Shown: one piece after another, positions 45,509 to 53,532 of the stretch
How the letters are laid out: every line of letters starts with the position of its first letter
How positions within the stretch are numbered: position 1 is the stretch's first letter
DNA from: Bacillus sp. RO2
Lineage (GTDB): Bacteria; Bacillota; Bacilli; Bacillales; Bacillaceae_I
DNA: 64,000 nt
Direction of reading: 5' to 3'
NCBI RefSeq assembly: GCF_012911845.1
Contig: NZ_JAAXCU010000026.1
Coordinates: 30,026 to 94,025 of the forward strand
Translations under genes and position numbers: made by a program
The notes under the pieces: model-generated
Told to the model about the DNA's origin: nothing
Databases searched by the model: none
Seen by the model: the letters and a program-made list of their open reading frames with translations, nothing else

Positions 45509-46378
45509 ATGACAATTGATTTAGAATATTCGGATAAGATGACAAGACATACATGTGAAAATGAATTTGGAGAATTGAAAAAGGTCATTGTGTGTCCGCC
45601 AACTCATATGAGCATCACAGAAGTGATTAATGAAACACAAAAACATTTTTTGGAAGATAATATCGACGAAACGTTGGCAACGAAGCAACATCGCAAGTTT
45701 GTACAAGCCATGTTAGCAAACGGTGTGGATGTGTATAGTTTACCTCCGAGTGAGCAATACCCAGAACAAGTTTTTACAAGAGATATCGGATTTACGCTTG
45801 GTGATACTGTATTCGTCTCAAATATGGGCAGCGACATTAGATCAGGCGAAGAAAAAGTTCTAAAATCGTGGCTAGATGAACAACAATTATCGTATACACC
45901 CTTATCAGGTTATAGTGTGGAAGGCGGAGATATCATCATTGACCGTGATACCGTCTATGTTGGAATCAGTGGCAGAACAAGCAAAAAGGCCTTGGAACAT
46001 ATAAGCCAATCTCTTTTTGAATATACCATTCAACCTATACCGATAGACAAAACATATCTTCATTTAGACTGCGTATTTAATGTCATTTCACCCACAGAGG
46101 CACTAGTTTTTTCACCTGCATTAAGAGAAGAAGAATTAAACTTCTTATCAAAGAGATATGAATTGATTGAAATATCTAAAGAAGAACAATTTACCATGGG
46201 AACGAATGTTTTATCTATTGGTAATAATAAAATTTTCAGTTTGCCGTGCAATGAACAAGTAAATGAGCAGCTCCGCAGCAGGGGTTATGACGTGGTCGAA
46301 GTAGATATTTCTGAAATCATTAAGTCTGGTGGCTCGTTCAGATGTTGCACATTGCCTTTACTCAGAGGCTTAAAATGA
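45509..46378 (+). CDS. Dimethylarginine dimethylaminohydrolase-like protein (YkgA type)
   Basis: A 289-residue member of the guanidino-group modifying (pentein) superfamily. 'FTRDIGFTLGDTVFVSNMG' (substrate Asp), 'YSVEGGDIII', catalytic His in 'HLDCVFNVI', and nucleophile Cys in 'SGGSFRCCTLPL' near the C-terminus. Two adjacent Cys occur at the active site. The enzyme class converts methylated arginine or arginine-like compounds to citrulline. TTGGAGGATAA precedes ATG 45509. Its closeness to arginine genes is suggestive only. A 52-bp repeat array and a sigma-B-like promoter lie upstream. Confidence 0.85.
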   Translation: MTIDLEYSDKMTRHTCENEFGELKKVIVCPPTHMSITEVINETQKHFLEDNIDETLATKQHRKFVQAMLANGVDVYSLPPSEQYPEQVFTRDIGFTLGDTVFVSNMGSDIRSGEEKVLKSWLDEQQLSYTPLSGYSVEGGDIIIDRDTVYVGISGRTSKKALEHISQSLFEYTIQPIPIDKTYLHLDCVFNVISPTEALVFSPALREEELNFLSKRYELIEISKEEQFTMGTNVLSIGNNKIFSLPCNEQVNEQLRSRGYDVVEVDISEIIKSGGSFRCCTLPLLRGLK

Positions 46379-46394
46379 GAGGTGGGTGTGAAAG

Positions 46395-47255
46395 TTGTCG
46401 CGACTCGTTAAGTTTTTGAAAAGATTAGGACTTGAAATGAAAAATGACCGCGCCACAGGATTAGCAGCAGAACAGGCGTATTATTACATGCTATCATTAT
46501 TTCCTTTGTTAGTACTGGCTTTATCCATCATTCCTTATTTAAATATTGATCCGCAGAAAGTAATTGAGTTCTTGCAAACCATGATGCCTCCGGAAACTGT
46601 CGCAGTATTTGAAGAAAACATCAATGAATTCGTCAATAAACCGAATGGAGGACTGCTGACATTCGGAATACTTGGAACAATTTGGTCAGCTTCTAACGGG
46701 ATGAACGCGTTTATCAGCGCGATGAATGAAGCATTTAATGTAGAAGAAAGCAGGCCTTTTTACTTGGTAAGGCTTCTTTCTATAGGGCTTACCATTGGAT
46801 TGATTTTTGCTTTCCTTATTGCGTTTTTCCTGCCCGTTTTCGGTGGGATCATTATTAATCAGCTTGAATCGTTTATTTATATTCCAGGAAGTACCGCAAT
46901 CATTTTAAATATCCTAAGGTTCATAATCGCTTTCTTTGTTATTTTCACTATTATTGCGGTTCTATATCGCATAGCTCCTGATATAAGCAAATCATTTAAA
47001 GAGTTGTTGCCAGGTGCAATAATTGCCACCGTAATCTGGCAGCTTGTATCCTTGGGCTTTTCGTTTTATGTTAGTAATTTTGGAAACTATTCTGCAACCT
47101 ATGGAAGCCTGGGTGGGGTAATTATTTTAATGTTATGGTTGTTTTTGACAGGACTTGCACTTGTCATTGGAGGAGAGATTAACGCCATCTATCATAAAGA
47201 TCGACTTACTACCAGCTCCAATAAATATCACGATGAAAAATTCACAGCACTTTAA
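46395..47255 (+). CDS. YihY/BrkB-family membrane protein
   Basis: A 286-residue protein with six predicted helices. 'RATGLAAEQAYYYMLSLFPL' and 'TFGILGTIWSASNGMNAFI' are characteristic family sequences (PF03631); B. subtilis YfkH is a homologue. Often misnamed ribonuclease BN. Start TTG 46395 has GAGGTG ten bases upstream; no other in-frame start is well placed. It follows the DDAH-like gene by 16 bases and is probably co-transcribed with it. Function unknown. Confidence 0.85.
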   Translation: MSRLVKFLKRLGLEMKNDRATGLAAEQAYYYMLSLFPLLVLALSIIPYLNIDPQKVIEFLQTMMPPETVAVFEENINEFVNKPNGGLLTFGILGTIWSASNGMNAFISAMNEAFNVEESRPFYLVRLLSIGLTIGLIFAFLIAFFLPVFGGIIINQLESFIYIPGSTAIILNILRFIIAFFVIFTIIAVLYRIAPDISKSFKELLPGAIIATVIWQLVSLGFSFYVSNFGNYSATYGSLGGVIILMLWLFLTGLALVIGGEINAIYHKDRLTTSSNKYHDEKFTAL

Positions 47256-47258
47256 TAA

Positions 47259-47300
47259 CAAAAGCACCGTTTTCCTATGCTGGGTAACGGTGCTTTTGCT
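47259..47300. terminator. Bidirectional intrinsic terminator
   Basis: AAAAGCACCGTT pairs with AACGGTGCTTTT with a 14-base loop, between the converging YihY and 104-residue genes. Confidence 0.85.
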
Positions 47301-47310
47301 TAATGAATGC

Positions 47311-47625
47311 TTACATGCCGCGTTCATACTCATGAAGTTTTTGTTTTGAACTACTCTTTAATGAATTGGGAACTTTCTTTATTTCTGCAACTGTAAAGGT
47401 AAAGACTGATTTTTTCCAATCAATATCGTTTTTGATGGCTTCTTGCTTACTTTTTAGATGATTCACTTGCTCTTGAATAGCATCGTTTTCTTCCTGAAGA
47501 CGTTCACCCACCGAATTTATATAGGATAGAGTGGGGATCGTCTTTTTACGAAAAGAGATAAAGGCAATACTTAGCAAAATGATGGATAGTACTAAAATTC
47601 CAATACTCAAATATACCAGTAGCAT
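47311..47625 (-). CDS. Small membrane protein with coiled coil, likely stress-induced
   Basis: 104 residues: one transmembrane segment ('LVYLSIGILVLSIILLSIAF'), then a coiled-coil stretch ('ERLQEENDAIQEQVNHLKSK') and a basic C-terminus. General layout is like DUF948/YtxG-type stress proteins but no firm family match is claimed. ATG 47625 has AAAGGAGGG upstream. A near-perfect sigma-B promoter lies 33 bases further upstream, so it is probably a general stress gene. Confidence 0.65.
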   Translation of the reverse strand: MLLVYLSIGILVLSIILLSIAFISFRKKTIPTLSYINSVGERLQEENDAIQEQVNHLKSKQEAIKNDIDWKKSVFTFTVAEIKKVPNSLKSSSKQKLHEYERGM

Positions 47626-47657
47626 TTTTTTCCCTCCTTTTATTACATATAGACTAA

Positions 47658-47682
47658 ATACCCCACAGTAGATGATAAAAAC
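47658..47682 (-). promoter_or_regulatory. Candidate sigma-B promoter
   Basis: On the minus strand GTTTTT, 13-base spacer, GGGTAT, with the -10 matching the consensus exactly. It serves the 47311-47625 gene. Confidence 0.6.
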
Positions 47683-47700
47683 ATAATAAGTTTTTACCAA

Positions 47701-47736
47701 AAAAAAGAAACCTGTGCAAGGATCTGCAGGTTTCTC
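47701..47736 (-). terminator. Intrinsic terminator of the 57-residue gene
   Basis: On the minus strand GAAACCTG pairs with CAGGTTTC and is followed by TTTTTTTT. Confidence 0.85.
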
Positions 47737-47751
47737 GAGTTCAGTTAAATA

Positions 47752-47925
47752 TTAATAACTTTGCTTAATCTCTTCTTCGAAATAAAAGGTTTTAGGGTTT
47801 TCTTTTATGGTGTAGGAGTATCTTTTTAAATTGGGGACGTAGTTGAATTTTAAGATGGTTACTTCCTCGCCAGTGCTCTTTAAAATGACTTTTTCATTGT
47901 CTTGGAACTTGTTTTTTTGTTTCAT
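47752..47925 (-). CDS. Small 57-residue protein, unknown
   Basis: A short gene with its own start and terminator. The product begins 'MKQKNKFQDNEKVILKSTG' and ends 'FEEEIKQSY'; it is mostly beta-strand by composition ('EEVTILKFNYVPNLKRYSYT') and could be an SH3-like barrel. TAGGAAC lies before the ATG, and the terminator follows the stop by 16 bases. No function can be assigned. Confidence 0.6.
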   Translation of the reverse strand: MKQKNKFQDNEKVILKSTGEEVTILKFNYVPNLKRYSYTIKENPKTFYFEEEIKQSY

Positions 47926-48162
47926 TAATGTTCCTACTTTCGATTTGGAATTCTAATCATTCTTTCATTATCTCATAAAATAAGAAGTAATCCCACTTAA
48001 TCATCAAATAAATTTTTCTCCAATCTCGTATAATTTTAGAAAATGGTGGTAGAATCTGGCATGAAAGGTTAAACTATAAAGAGAGGTAAGTTCCTTTGGT
48101 ATCCTGGTGTTAAGATTCGCCGTCTAAAGGTGTGAAGCCGACACACAGAGAGGATGACCGAT

Positions 48163-48528
48163 ATGTCATATCTATTTTTCCAAGCAAAGGCTGGAGATGG
48201 ATTGAAAAAAAAAGGATTGAAAAGATCTGATACTTTCCTTGAAACTGCAGAGGATGCTGTTTCAGAAGCCCTTGGTTTAAAGGAACGTATGGATAAAGCC
48301 TACAAAAATAATATTACATGGGACTATGAAGAACGGATGAAAGGCTCAACTAATAAAGTGAAAATCCTTAAAGGGTATTTAGATGGAGATAAAAATTCCA
48401 ATCCTTTTTACCTTGAAATTTCAACTTTAGAAAGTGCAGATAAGATTGCCGTTGCTCCCATGAAACCAAAGACGATTTCCAAGGAAGATAAAAAAGTACT
48501 AAAAAATGTTATAAGTTTTTACAAATAA
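48163..48528 (+). CDS. Hypothetical protein, 121 residues
   Basis: A soluble, lysine-rich protein beginning 'MSYLFFQAKAGDGLKKKGLK'. It has helical segments rich in Glu/Lys and a C-terminal 'TISKEDKKVLKNVISFYK'. I do not recognise a family. ATG 48163 is preceded by GAGAGG ten bases upstream; the ATG at 48154 abuts that site. The leader contains TTGGTATCCTGG (48096-48107), nearly the inverse of CCAGGATCCCAA in the terminator after the gene. Confidence 0.6.
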   Translation: MSYLFFQAKAGDGLKKKGLKRSDTFLETAEDAVSEALGLKERMDKAYKNNITWDYEERMKGSTNKVKILKGYLDGDKNSNPFYLEISTLESADKIAVAPMKPKTISKEDKKVLKNVISFYK

Positions 48529-48540
48529 ATCGAAATGTAT

Positions 48541-48590
48541 CGCCAGGATCCCAACAAAAATTGTTGAAGGAATCTTGGCTTTTTTATTTT
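48541..48590 (+). terminator. Intrinsic terminator
   Basis: GCCAGGATCCC pairs with GGAATCTTGGC with an inner CAACAA/TTGTTG stem, then TTTTTTATTTT. Confidence 0.85.
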
Positions 48591-48646
48591 GATAGTGTTT
48601 ATGATATAGTTTGGGAATGAAAAATGATGAGTTGAGGAAATAAAAC

Positions 48647-50836
48647 ATGAAGACGATTCAATATATTAACGAATGGAAAAAAGCATTACAAGCTGAAATA
48701 CAACATTTAAAGAAATTTGGGAGCACCAAATATCTAATAAATAATGGACACCTAATTTCCACCGATGAAGGTTGTACATACTTCTTTGAAACCTATACTT
48801 CCGTAAGAATTCCTGTAGGTTCACTCGTCAAAGTTGAATGGGGGGGAATTAAAACGGAAGGGAAAATTCTATCCTCAGAGGGAAAGAATGTCATCGTTTC
48901 CTTTGAACAATCGCTCGGAGACCTCATCACAGAAGCATATCTGTTTCATGACCCTTGGGAGCTGTTGGATCAACTTTTTCAAAGGCTGGATGAATTGAAA
49001 GGAAGTAAAAAGAAGAGAGGCCGGATAAAAAGATTGATGCATCCGGAAATGAAGCCTAAGCATCCAACAGATATTATAAAAAGCAGTGTTCATGAATTGA
49101 TTCTCCGGTCCAAATACAATCCCGTAACCTTTGTTTGGGGACCACCTGGTACCGGAAAAACTTATACTTTGGCAAGGGTTGCTGCTAATAAATATTTTAA
49201 AAAGAAGAAAGTTCTGTTGTTATCCCACAGTAACCAGTCTGTGGACGTATTGATGCGAGAGATTTCAACTTTTCTTTCAAAGCAAGAACGCAATAGAGAA
49301 GGGGATGTACTGAGGTATGGGTCACATAACAGTGACTTATTGGCAAACCTTCCTGCTATCACAACCTCACAACTACTACAAAACCGTGACCCATTACTTG
49401 CTAATGACAGAGACCAACTGATGGAAGAACGGAAACATTTAAAAATAGATTTATCCAAATCCTTCAGTAAGAGAGATTCGGAAACATTGCTGAAACTCGA
49501 AACTAAAGTGGCAAGAGTTCTTGAGAAAATAAGGCAGAAAGAAGTGGATTTTCTAGAGGAAGCGTACATCATTGGCACTACACTCGCGAAAGCTGCTATG
49601 GATCCTACCATATATGAGAAAGAATATGATGTGGTCATTGTAGATGAAGCTAGTATGGCATATGTACCCCAAACAGCTTTTGCGGCTTCACTTGCCAAAC
49701 ATATGATTATATGCGGAGATTTCAAGCAACTCCCACCAATCGCTTCAGGAAGACATGAATTAGTAGAAAAGTGGTTAAAAGAAGATGTGTTCCATCGAAC
49801 AGGAGTAGCGGAAAATGTACATTCCTCTCGCTTGCACCCTCATTTGTTCTTATTAAAAGAACAACGGAGAATGCACCCAGCTATCTCTGCATTTACAAAC
49901 AAATACATTTATCATTCTCTTGTAGGTGACCATCCAAGTGTGAAGAAAAATCGACAGCTCATTGCCAGGCAGCGGCCATTCCCTGATCAAGCATCCGTAT
50001 TGCTTGATACAAACACTACCGGTGAGCATGCCTTTATTGAAAAAAGTAGCAGGTCCAGGATAAATTTATGGCATTTACTCAAAGGGTTTCAACTCATTCA
50101 TGAAGCATATATGGACGGTGGAAGATCTATTGGATATATTTCACCATACCGTGCTCAAGCTCAATGGATGGATGTGTTGCTGCAAGATATTTATGGACTT
50201 GAACTTGAAACTGCCGAGATCGTAACCGCTACGGTCCACCGTTTTCAAGGCAGTGAGCAGGATATTATCATATTCGATTCTGTCGATAGCTTTCCTATAG
50301 AGCGTCCGGGGATGTTGTTAGTTGGTAAAGAAAGCGAACGTTTATTGAATGTTGCCATCACAAGGTCTAAAGGAAAGTTCATTCACATTTGCGACAGTCA
50401 ATACATTAAAAAGAAGGTTTCTTACAATAAGATTATTAGAAAATTGGTAGACTATCAGGAAGAGTCGCAATTTCATGTACAGCCACATCAAATAGGTTCT
50501 TGGATTAAACATCAGCATCCAAAGGTCCAATGGATGCATGCTAGAAAGTGGGATAGAGTGATGGAGGACATGAAACGTTCTACTCATACTATTACAGTAG
50601 GCATTCAAAACAGTAATGCGCTTCCCGAAGAGTGGAGAACCTACCTAACTAAGTGGAAGAACAGGGTATCCATTATCACAAAGGAAGTAACGTTTCCTTT
50701 TATCATAATCGATAACCGCATTCTTTGGCTTGGAGTGCCTGTAGAGGCAACCACCAACACGAAACCACCTTATGTAAGTGTGAGGGTGGAGTCAGAGGCA
50801 CTTTGCCAGAAACTTAATCACCAGTTTGGGATTTAA
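48647..50836 (+). CDS. UPF1/DNA2-like superfamily 1 helicase
   Basis: 729 residues. Walker A 'FVWGPPGTGKTYTLARV' (about 163-179), Walker B 'VVIVDEASMAY', Q/motif III 'IICGDFKQLPPIA', motif IV 'LKEQRRMHPAIS', motif V 'ATVHRFQGSEQDIIIF' and motif VI 'LLNVAITRSKGKFI'. This is the SF1B UPF1-like set found in DNA2/NAM7 helicases. An N-terminal beta-rich domain (about 40-110, 'GSLVKVEWGGIKTEGKIL') may bind nucleic acid. The C-terminal 120 residues contain a PLD-like-looking 'RVMEDMKRSTHTITVGIQ' stretch of unclear meaning. Monocistronic; no linked nuclease or defence gene. Role in DNA or RNA repair is inferred. Confidence 0.88.
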   Translation: MKTIQYINEWKKALQAEIQHLKKFGSTKYLINNGHLISTDEGCTYFFETYTSVRIPVGSLVKVEWGGIKTEGKILSSEGKNVIVSFEQSLGDLITEAYLFHDPWELLDQLFQRLDELKGSKKKRGRIKRLMHPEMKPKHPTDIIKSSVHELILRSKYNPVTFVWGPPGTGKTYTLARVAANKYFKKKKVLLLSHSNQSVDVLMREISTFLSKQERNREGDVLRYGSHNSDLLANLPAITTSQLLQNRDPLLANDRDQLMEERKHLKIDLSKSFSKRDSETLLKLETKVARVLEKIRQKEVDFLEEAYIIGTTLAKAAMDPTIYEKEYDVVIVDEASMAYVPQTAFAASLAKHMIICGDFKQLPPIASGRHELVEKWLKEDVFHRTGVAENVHSSRLHPHLFLLKEQRRMHPAISAFTNKYIYHSLVGDHPSVKKNRQLIARQRPFPDQASVLLDTNTTGEHAFIEKSSRSRINLWHLLKGFQLIHEAYMDGGRSIGYISPYRAQAQWMDVLLQDIYGLELETAEIVTATVHRFQGSEQDIIIFDSVDSFPIERPGMLLVGKESERLLNVAITRSKGKFIHICDSQYIKKKVSYNKIIRKLVDYQEESQFHVQPHQIGSWIKHQHPKVQWMHARKWDRVMEDMKRSTHTITVGIQNSNALPEEWRTYLTKWKNRVSIITKEVTFPFIIIDNRILWLGVPVEATTNTKPPYVSVRVESEALCQKLNHQFGI

Positions 50837-50944
50837 GAAGTTCATTTGGCCAGGATTCTGGTTTACCTCCAAGACTTATTAAAAGAGGTTTCTCACACAT
50901 TATGGTATGATAATACATACTAGTTTAGGAAATGAGGTGCAACG

Positions 50945-51658
50945 ATGAAAATAGAAATCTGGTCAGATTATGTTTGTCCTTTCTGCTATATCGGAAAACG
51001 AAGATTGGAAAAAGCATTGGAAGATTTCCCACATAAAGATGAAGTAACAATTGAATATAAAAGCTTTGAATTAGACCCAAATGCAAAGCGTGATACGGAA
51101 TTCTCTATATATGAAATACTTGCAAAAAAGTACGGCATGCCTGTAGAAGAGGCGAAAAGAATGAGCGCAGGGGTTGCAAAACAAGCTGCTGAAGTCGGTT
51201 TGCAGTTTAATTTTGATACCTCTATCCCAACAAATACATTTGATGCTCATCGTTTAGGAAAATATGCCGAAACAAAAGGCAAAGCGAAAGAAATGACCGA
51301 GCGTTTACTAAGAGCACACTTCACAGAGTCTAAACATATTGGCGATAAAGGCTATTTGAAAGAATTAGGGATAAGCCTTGGCTTGGACTCTTGGGAAGTG
51401 GAAGAAGTTTTAGCAGGAAATGCTTTTGAAAAGGATGTCCGTTTCGACCAAAGAGAAGCAAGAGAAATTGGTGTACAAGGTGTTCCATTCTTTGTATTAA
51501 ACAGCAAGTATGCCATCTCTGGAGCCCAACCGCTGGAGGTTTTTGCGGAAGCATTAGCTAAAGTTTGGGAAGAAGAAAACCAAAAGCCAAAACTGCAGAA
51601 TTTTGAATCTAAGAATAAAAGTGAGACATCCTATTGCTCAGATGATTGTTGTGAGTGA
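50945..51658 (+). CDS. DsbA-family (FrnE-like) thiol oxidoreductase
   Basis: A 237-residue cytosolic thioredoxin-fold protein. Active site 'DYVCPFCYIGKRRLEKAL' (CPFC), cis-Pro in 'GVQGVPFFVLN'. A helical insertion between them is typical of the FrnE/HCCA isomerase group; B. subtilis YwbO is a relative. It has an extra Cys-rich tail 'CSDDCCE' that could add a redox or metal site. No signal peptide, so it is not an extracytoplasmic DsbA. ATG preceded by GAGGTG. Confidence 0.88.
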   Translation: MKIEIWSDYVCPFCYIGKRRLEKALEDFPHKDEVTIEYKSFELDPNAKRDTEFSIYEILAKKYGMPVEEAKRMSAGVAKQAAEVGLQFNFDTSIPTNTFDAHRLGKYAETKGKAKEMTERLLRAHFTESKHIGDKGYLKELGISLGLDSWEVEEVLAGNAFEKDVRFDQREAREIGVQGVPFFVLNSKYAISGAQPLEVFAEALAKVWEEENQKPKLQNFESKNKSETSYCSDDCCE

Positions 51659-51723
51659 ATGGGTTTGGGGGACAGGTAGTTTGACCCATTTTTCAAGCAA
51701 TATGGATATTTAAGTATGGAGCA

Positions 51724-51757
51724 GCCAGAACCTTTTTTGTGGGGTTCTGGTTTTTCT
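51724..51757 (+). terminator. Intrinsic terminator of the FrnE-like gene
   Basis: CCAGAACC pairs with GGTTCTGG and is followed by TTTTTC. Confidence 0.85.
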
Positions 51758-51937
51758 TGAAGTGATGGGTATCAATCTACCAATCATGCAAGATGAAGGT
51801 ACTACTAGGCTGAATTTATAGTTGGATATGTCTTCATTATTTATTTTAATAGATTGTAATATTGTTATGTAAACTTAATGTCTAAATGTTGTAGATAATC
51901 AATCATATAAGGGGAAAGATGGTGGTGTTACATTGAA

Positions 51938-52147
51938 ATGTCCGAAGATTTTATGATTTTGTCTAAAGTTTTCACGAAGTTGACCGAATATTTTCGGTTT
52001 TTGACCGAAGATTCAAGAAAGTTGACCGAACCAATTTTTCAAATGACCGAACACCTCAAATATTTGTCCAAACATCCACGTACAATTGTCCAAACCCTCC
52101 TCCAAAACACCATAAAAATGTCCGAACTTGAGTAGAATTTGACCGAA
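51938..52147 (+). repeat. Helically phased array of a 9-bp motif (TTGACCGAA / WTGTCCRAA), array 2
   Basis: Motif starts: 51938, 51959, 51980, 52001, 52022, 52043, 52064, 52086, 52118 and 52139; steps 21 (six times), 22, 32 and 21. The variants are TTGACCGAA, ATGACCGAA, ATGTCCGAA, TTGTCCAAA and TTGTCTAAA. The 32-bp step holds CCCTCCT and is followed by ATGTCCGAA, 21 bp, and a final WTGACCGAACG, the same layout as the corresponding end of array 1. A frame stays open over 51938-52135 as heptads (LTExxxx), but no ribosome site precedes it. The gap 51659-52332 contains only this array and two terminators. Confidence 0.9.
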
Positions 52148-52301
52148 CGGTTTTAAACACCCTAAAATGCACTAATTTCTATAGTTTTTTCTTAAATTAA
52201 CTTATAAATACTCACAAAAATTAAGCAGCAGCCTACTACCATCTCGTTAATTCCGGAGAAAGTTTGTAGTTTTAGAAATTAACAAGACTAAAAATTCACC
52301 A

Positions 52302-52332
52302 CTAAAAAAGCACCTTTATATAAGGCGCCCGC
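52302..52332 (-). terminator. Intrinsic terminator of citA
   Basis: On the minus strand GCGCCTT pairs with AAGGTGC and is followed by TTTTTTAG. Confidence 0.75.
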
Positions 52333-53421
52333 TTAACTATAATTCCCTACATACTTTGACAACGGCCGATAAATCACATTATCCTCAGCCTGTTCCAAAA
52401 CATGCGCGGTCCAGCCGACCATTCGACTTGCTGTAAAAGTTGGCGTAAAAAGGGAAGAATCTATTTGAATTGCTTTCATGATGGCGGCAGCATAAAACTC
52501 AACATTCGTATATAGTCCTCTACCTGGTTTTAGTTCTTCCAACACATCTATAGCCGCACTCTCTACCTCTAAAGCTAAATCCAGCCATCTATCTCTTCCT
52601 ACAAGGCTAGATAAAGTTTCCTTCAGTGCAATAGACCGGGGATCATGCGTTTTATATACTCGGTGCCCAAATCCCATCAGTTTTTCTCCAGCCAGTATTT
52701 TTTCTCGCAAGTGTAACTTTTTATCTTTTAGTTCACTCAATTCGTTCAACAGAAATATTACCTCAGAAGGAGCGCCACCATGCAAGGGGCCTTTCATCGT
52801 ACCGATTGCAGAAGTCACTGCAGATGCAAGGTCCGTTTCGGTTGAAGCGGTTACTCTGGCGGAGAAAGTTGATGCATTCATACCGTGTTCCATTGTCAGT
52901 ATCATGTATGTCTCCAATGCACGTACATGCTCAGGGCTTGCTTCTCTTCCGTTTAACATATACAAATAATTCTCAACATGGCTTAAATCTAGACGCGGAG
53001 GAATAAATTCTTTTCCTTCTAAACTTCTCTTTCTACAGGCAATGATTGTAGGGATAACCGCTGTCAGTTTCATCGCATCTTCAACTGTAGGTTTCCACTT
53101 CATAGATTGATCTCCGGCACTGGAAATCACTGTTCTTATGATACTCATCATATCCATATTTTCTGGAAGAGCAAATAAGATTTTTTTCATCGTTGGAGAG
53201 AGGTGCCTATATGATGTAAAAGTTGACTTGAATTTTTCTAACTGTACAGCAGTAGGAAGTTCTCCGAACCATAAGAGATGAGCAATTTCCTCGAAAGAAA
53301 ACCCATTTGAAATGTCTCTAATCTCAAATCCACGATAAACTAAACGGCCATTTGTCCCATCCACTTCGGCAATACTTGTTTGAGCAGCAATGACACCTTT
53401 TAATCCTCTTTGTACATCCAT
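52333..53421 (-). CDS. citA: Citrate synthase (minor, CitA type)
   Basis: 362 residues; condenses oxaloacetate and acetyl-CoA. 'ATEHGMNASTFSARV' equivalent ('TMEHGMNASTFSARV', catalytic His), 'GPLHGGAPSEV', 'GFGHRVYKTHDPR' and 'TNVEFYAAAIM' (catalytic Asp replaced region 'NVEFY' as in CitA). Sequence order matches B. subtilis CitA closely from memory. It is divergent from a LysR regulator, as citA and citR are in B. subtilis, which supports the name over CitZ or PrpC. ATG preceded by AAGGGTGATT. Confidence 0.9.
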   Translation of the reverse strand: MDVQRGLKGVIAAQTSIAEVDGTNGRLVYRGFEIRDISNGFSFEEIAHLLWFGELPTAVQLEKFKSTFTSYRHLSPTMKKILFALPENMDMMSIIRTVISSAGDQSMKWKPTVEDAMKLTAVIPTIIACRKRSLEGKEFIPPRLDLSHVENYLYMLNGREASPEHVRALETYMILTMEHGMNASTFSARVTASTETDLASAVTSAIGTMKGPLHGGAPSEVIFLLNELSELKDKKLHLREKILAGEKLMGFGHRVYKTHDPRSIALKETLSSLVGRDRWLDLALEVESAAIDVLEELKPGRGLYTNVEFYAAAIMKAIQIDSSLFTPTFTASRMVGWTAHVLEQAEDNVIYRPLSKYVGNYS

Positions 53422-53444
53422 TCATAATCACCCTTTCTTTTGTT

Positions 53445-53468
53445 AATTATATTTTATAAAATATAATT
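53445..53468. promoter_or_regulatory. Perfect 24-bp palindrome between citA and citR, operator candidate
   Basis: AATTATATTTTA followed immediately by its exact reverse complement. It sits 23 bases before citA and 64 before citR. LysR-type regulators bind AT-rich dyads in such divergent gaps, so CitR is the natural candidate ligand. Confidence 0.6.
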
Positions 53469-53532
53469 GATTATGAAAATTAAAGATAATAAAATATATT
53501 GATTAATAAAGGTAATCAGAAGGAGGGATCCA

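Noticed and set aside
51661..51700. Gene or regulatory site in the GGGGGACAGGTAGTTTGACCC-like tract after the FrnE gene
   Set aside because: Looks like a fragment of a common Bacillaceae intergenic repeat; nothing specific can be supported.
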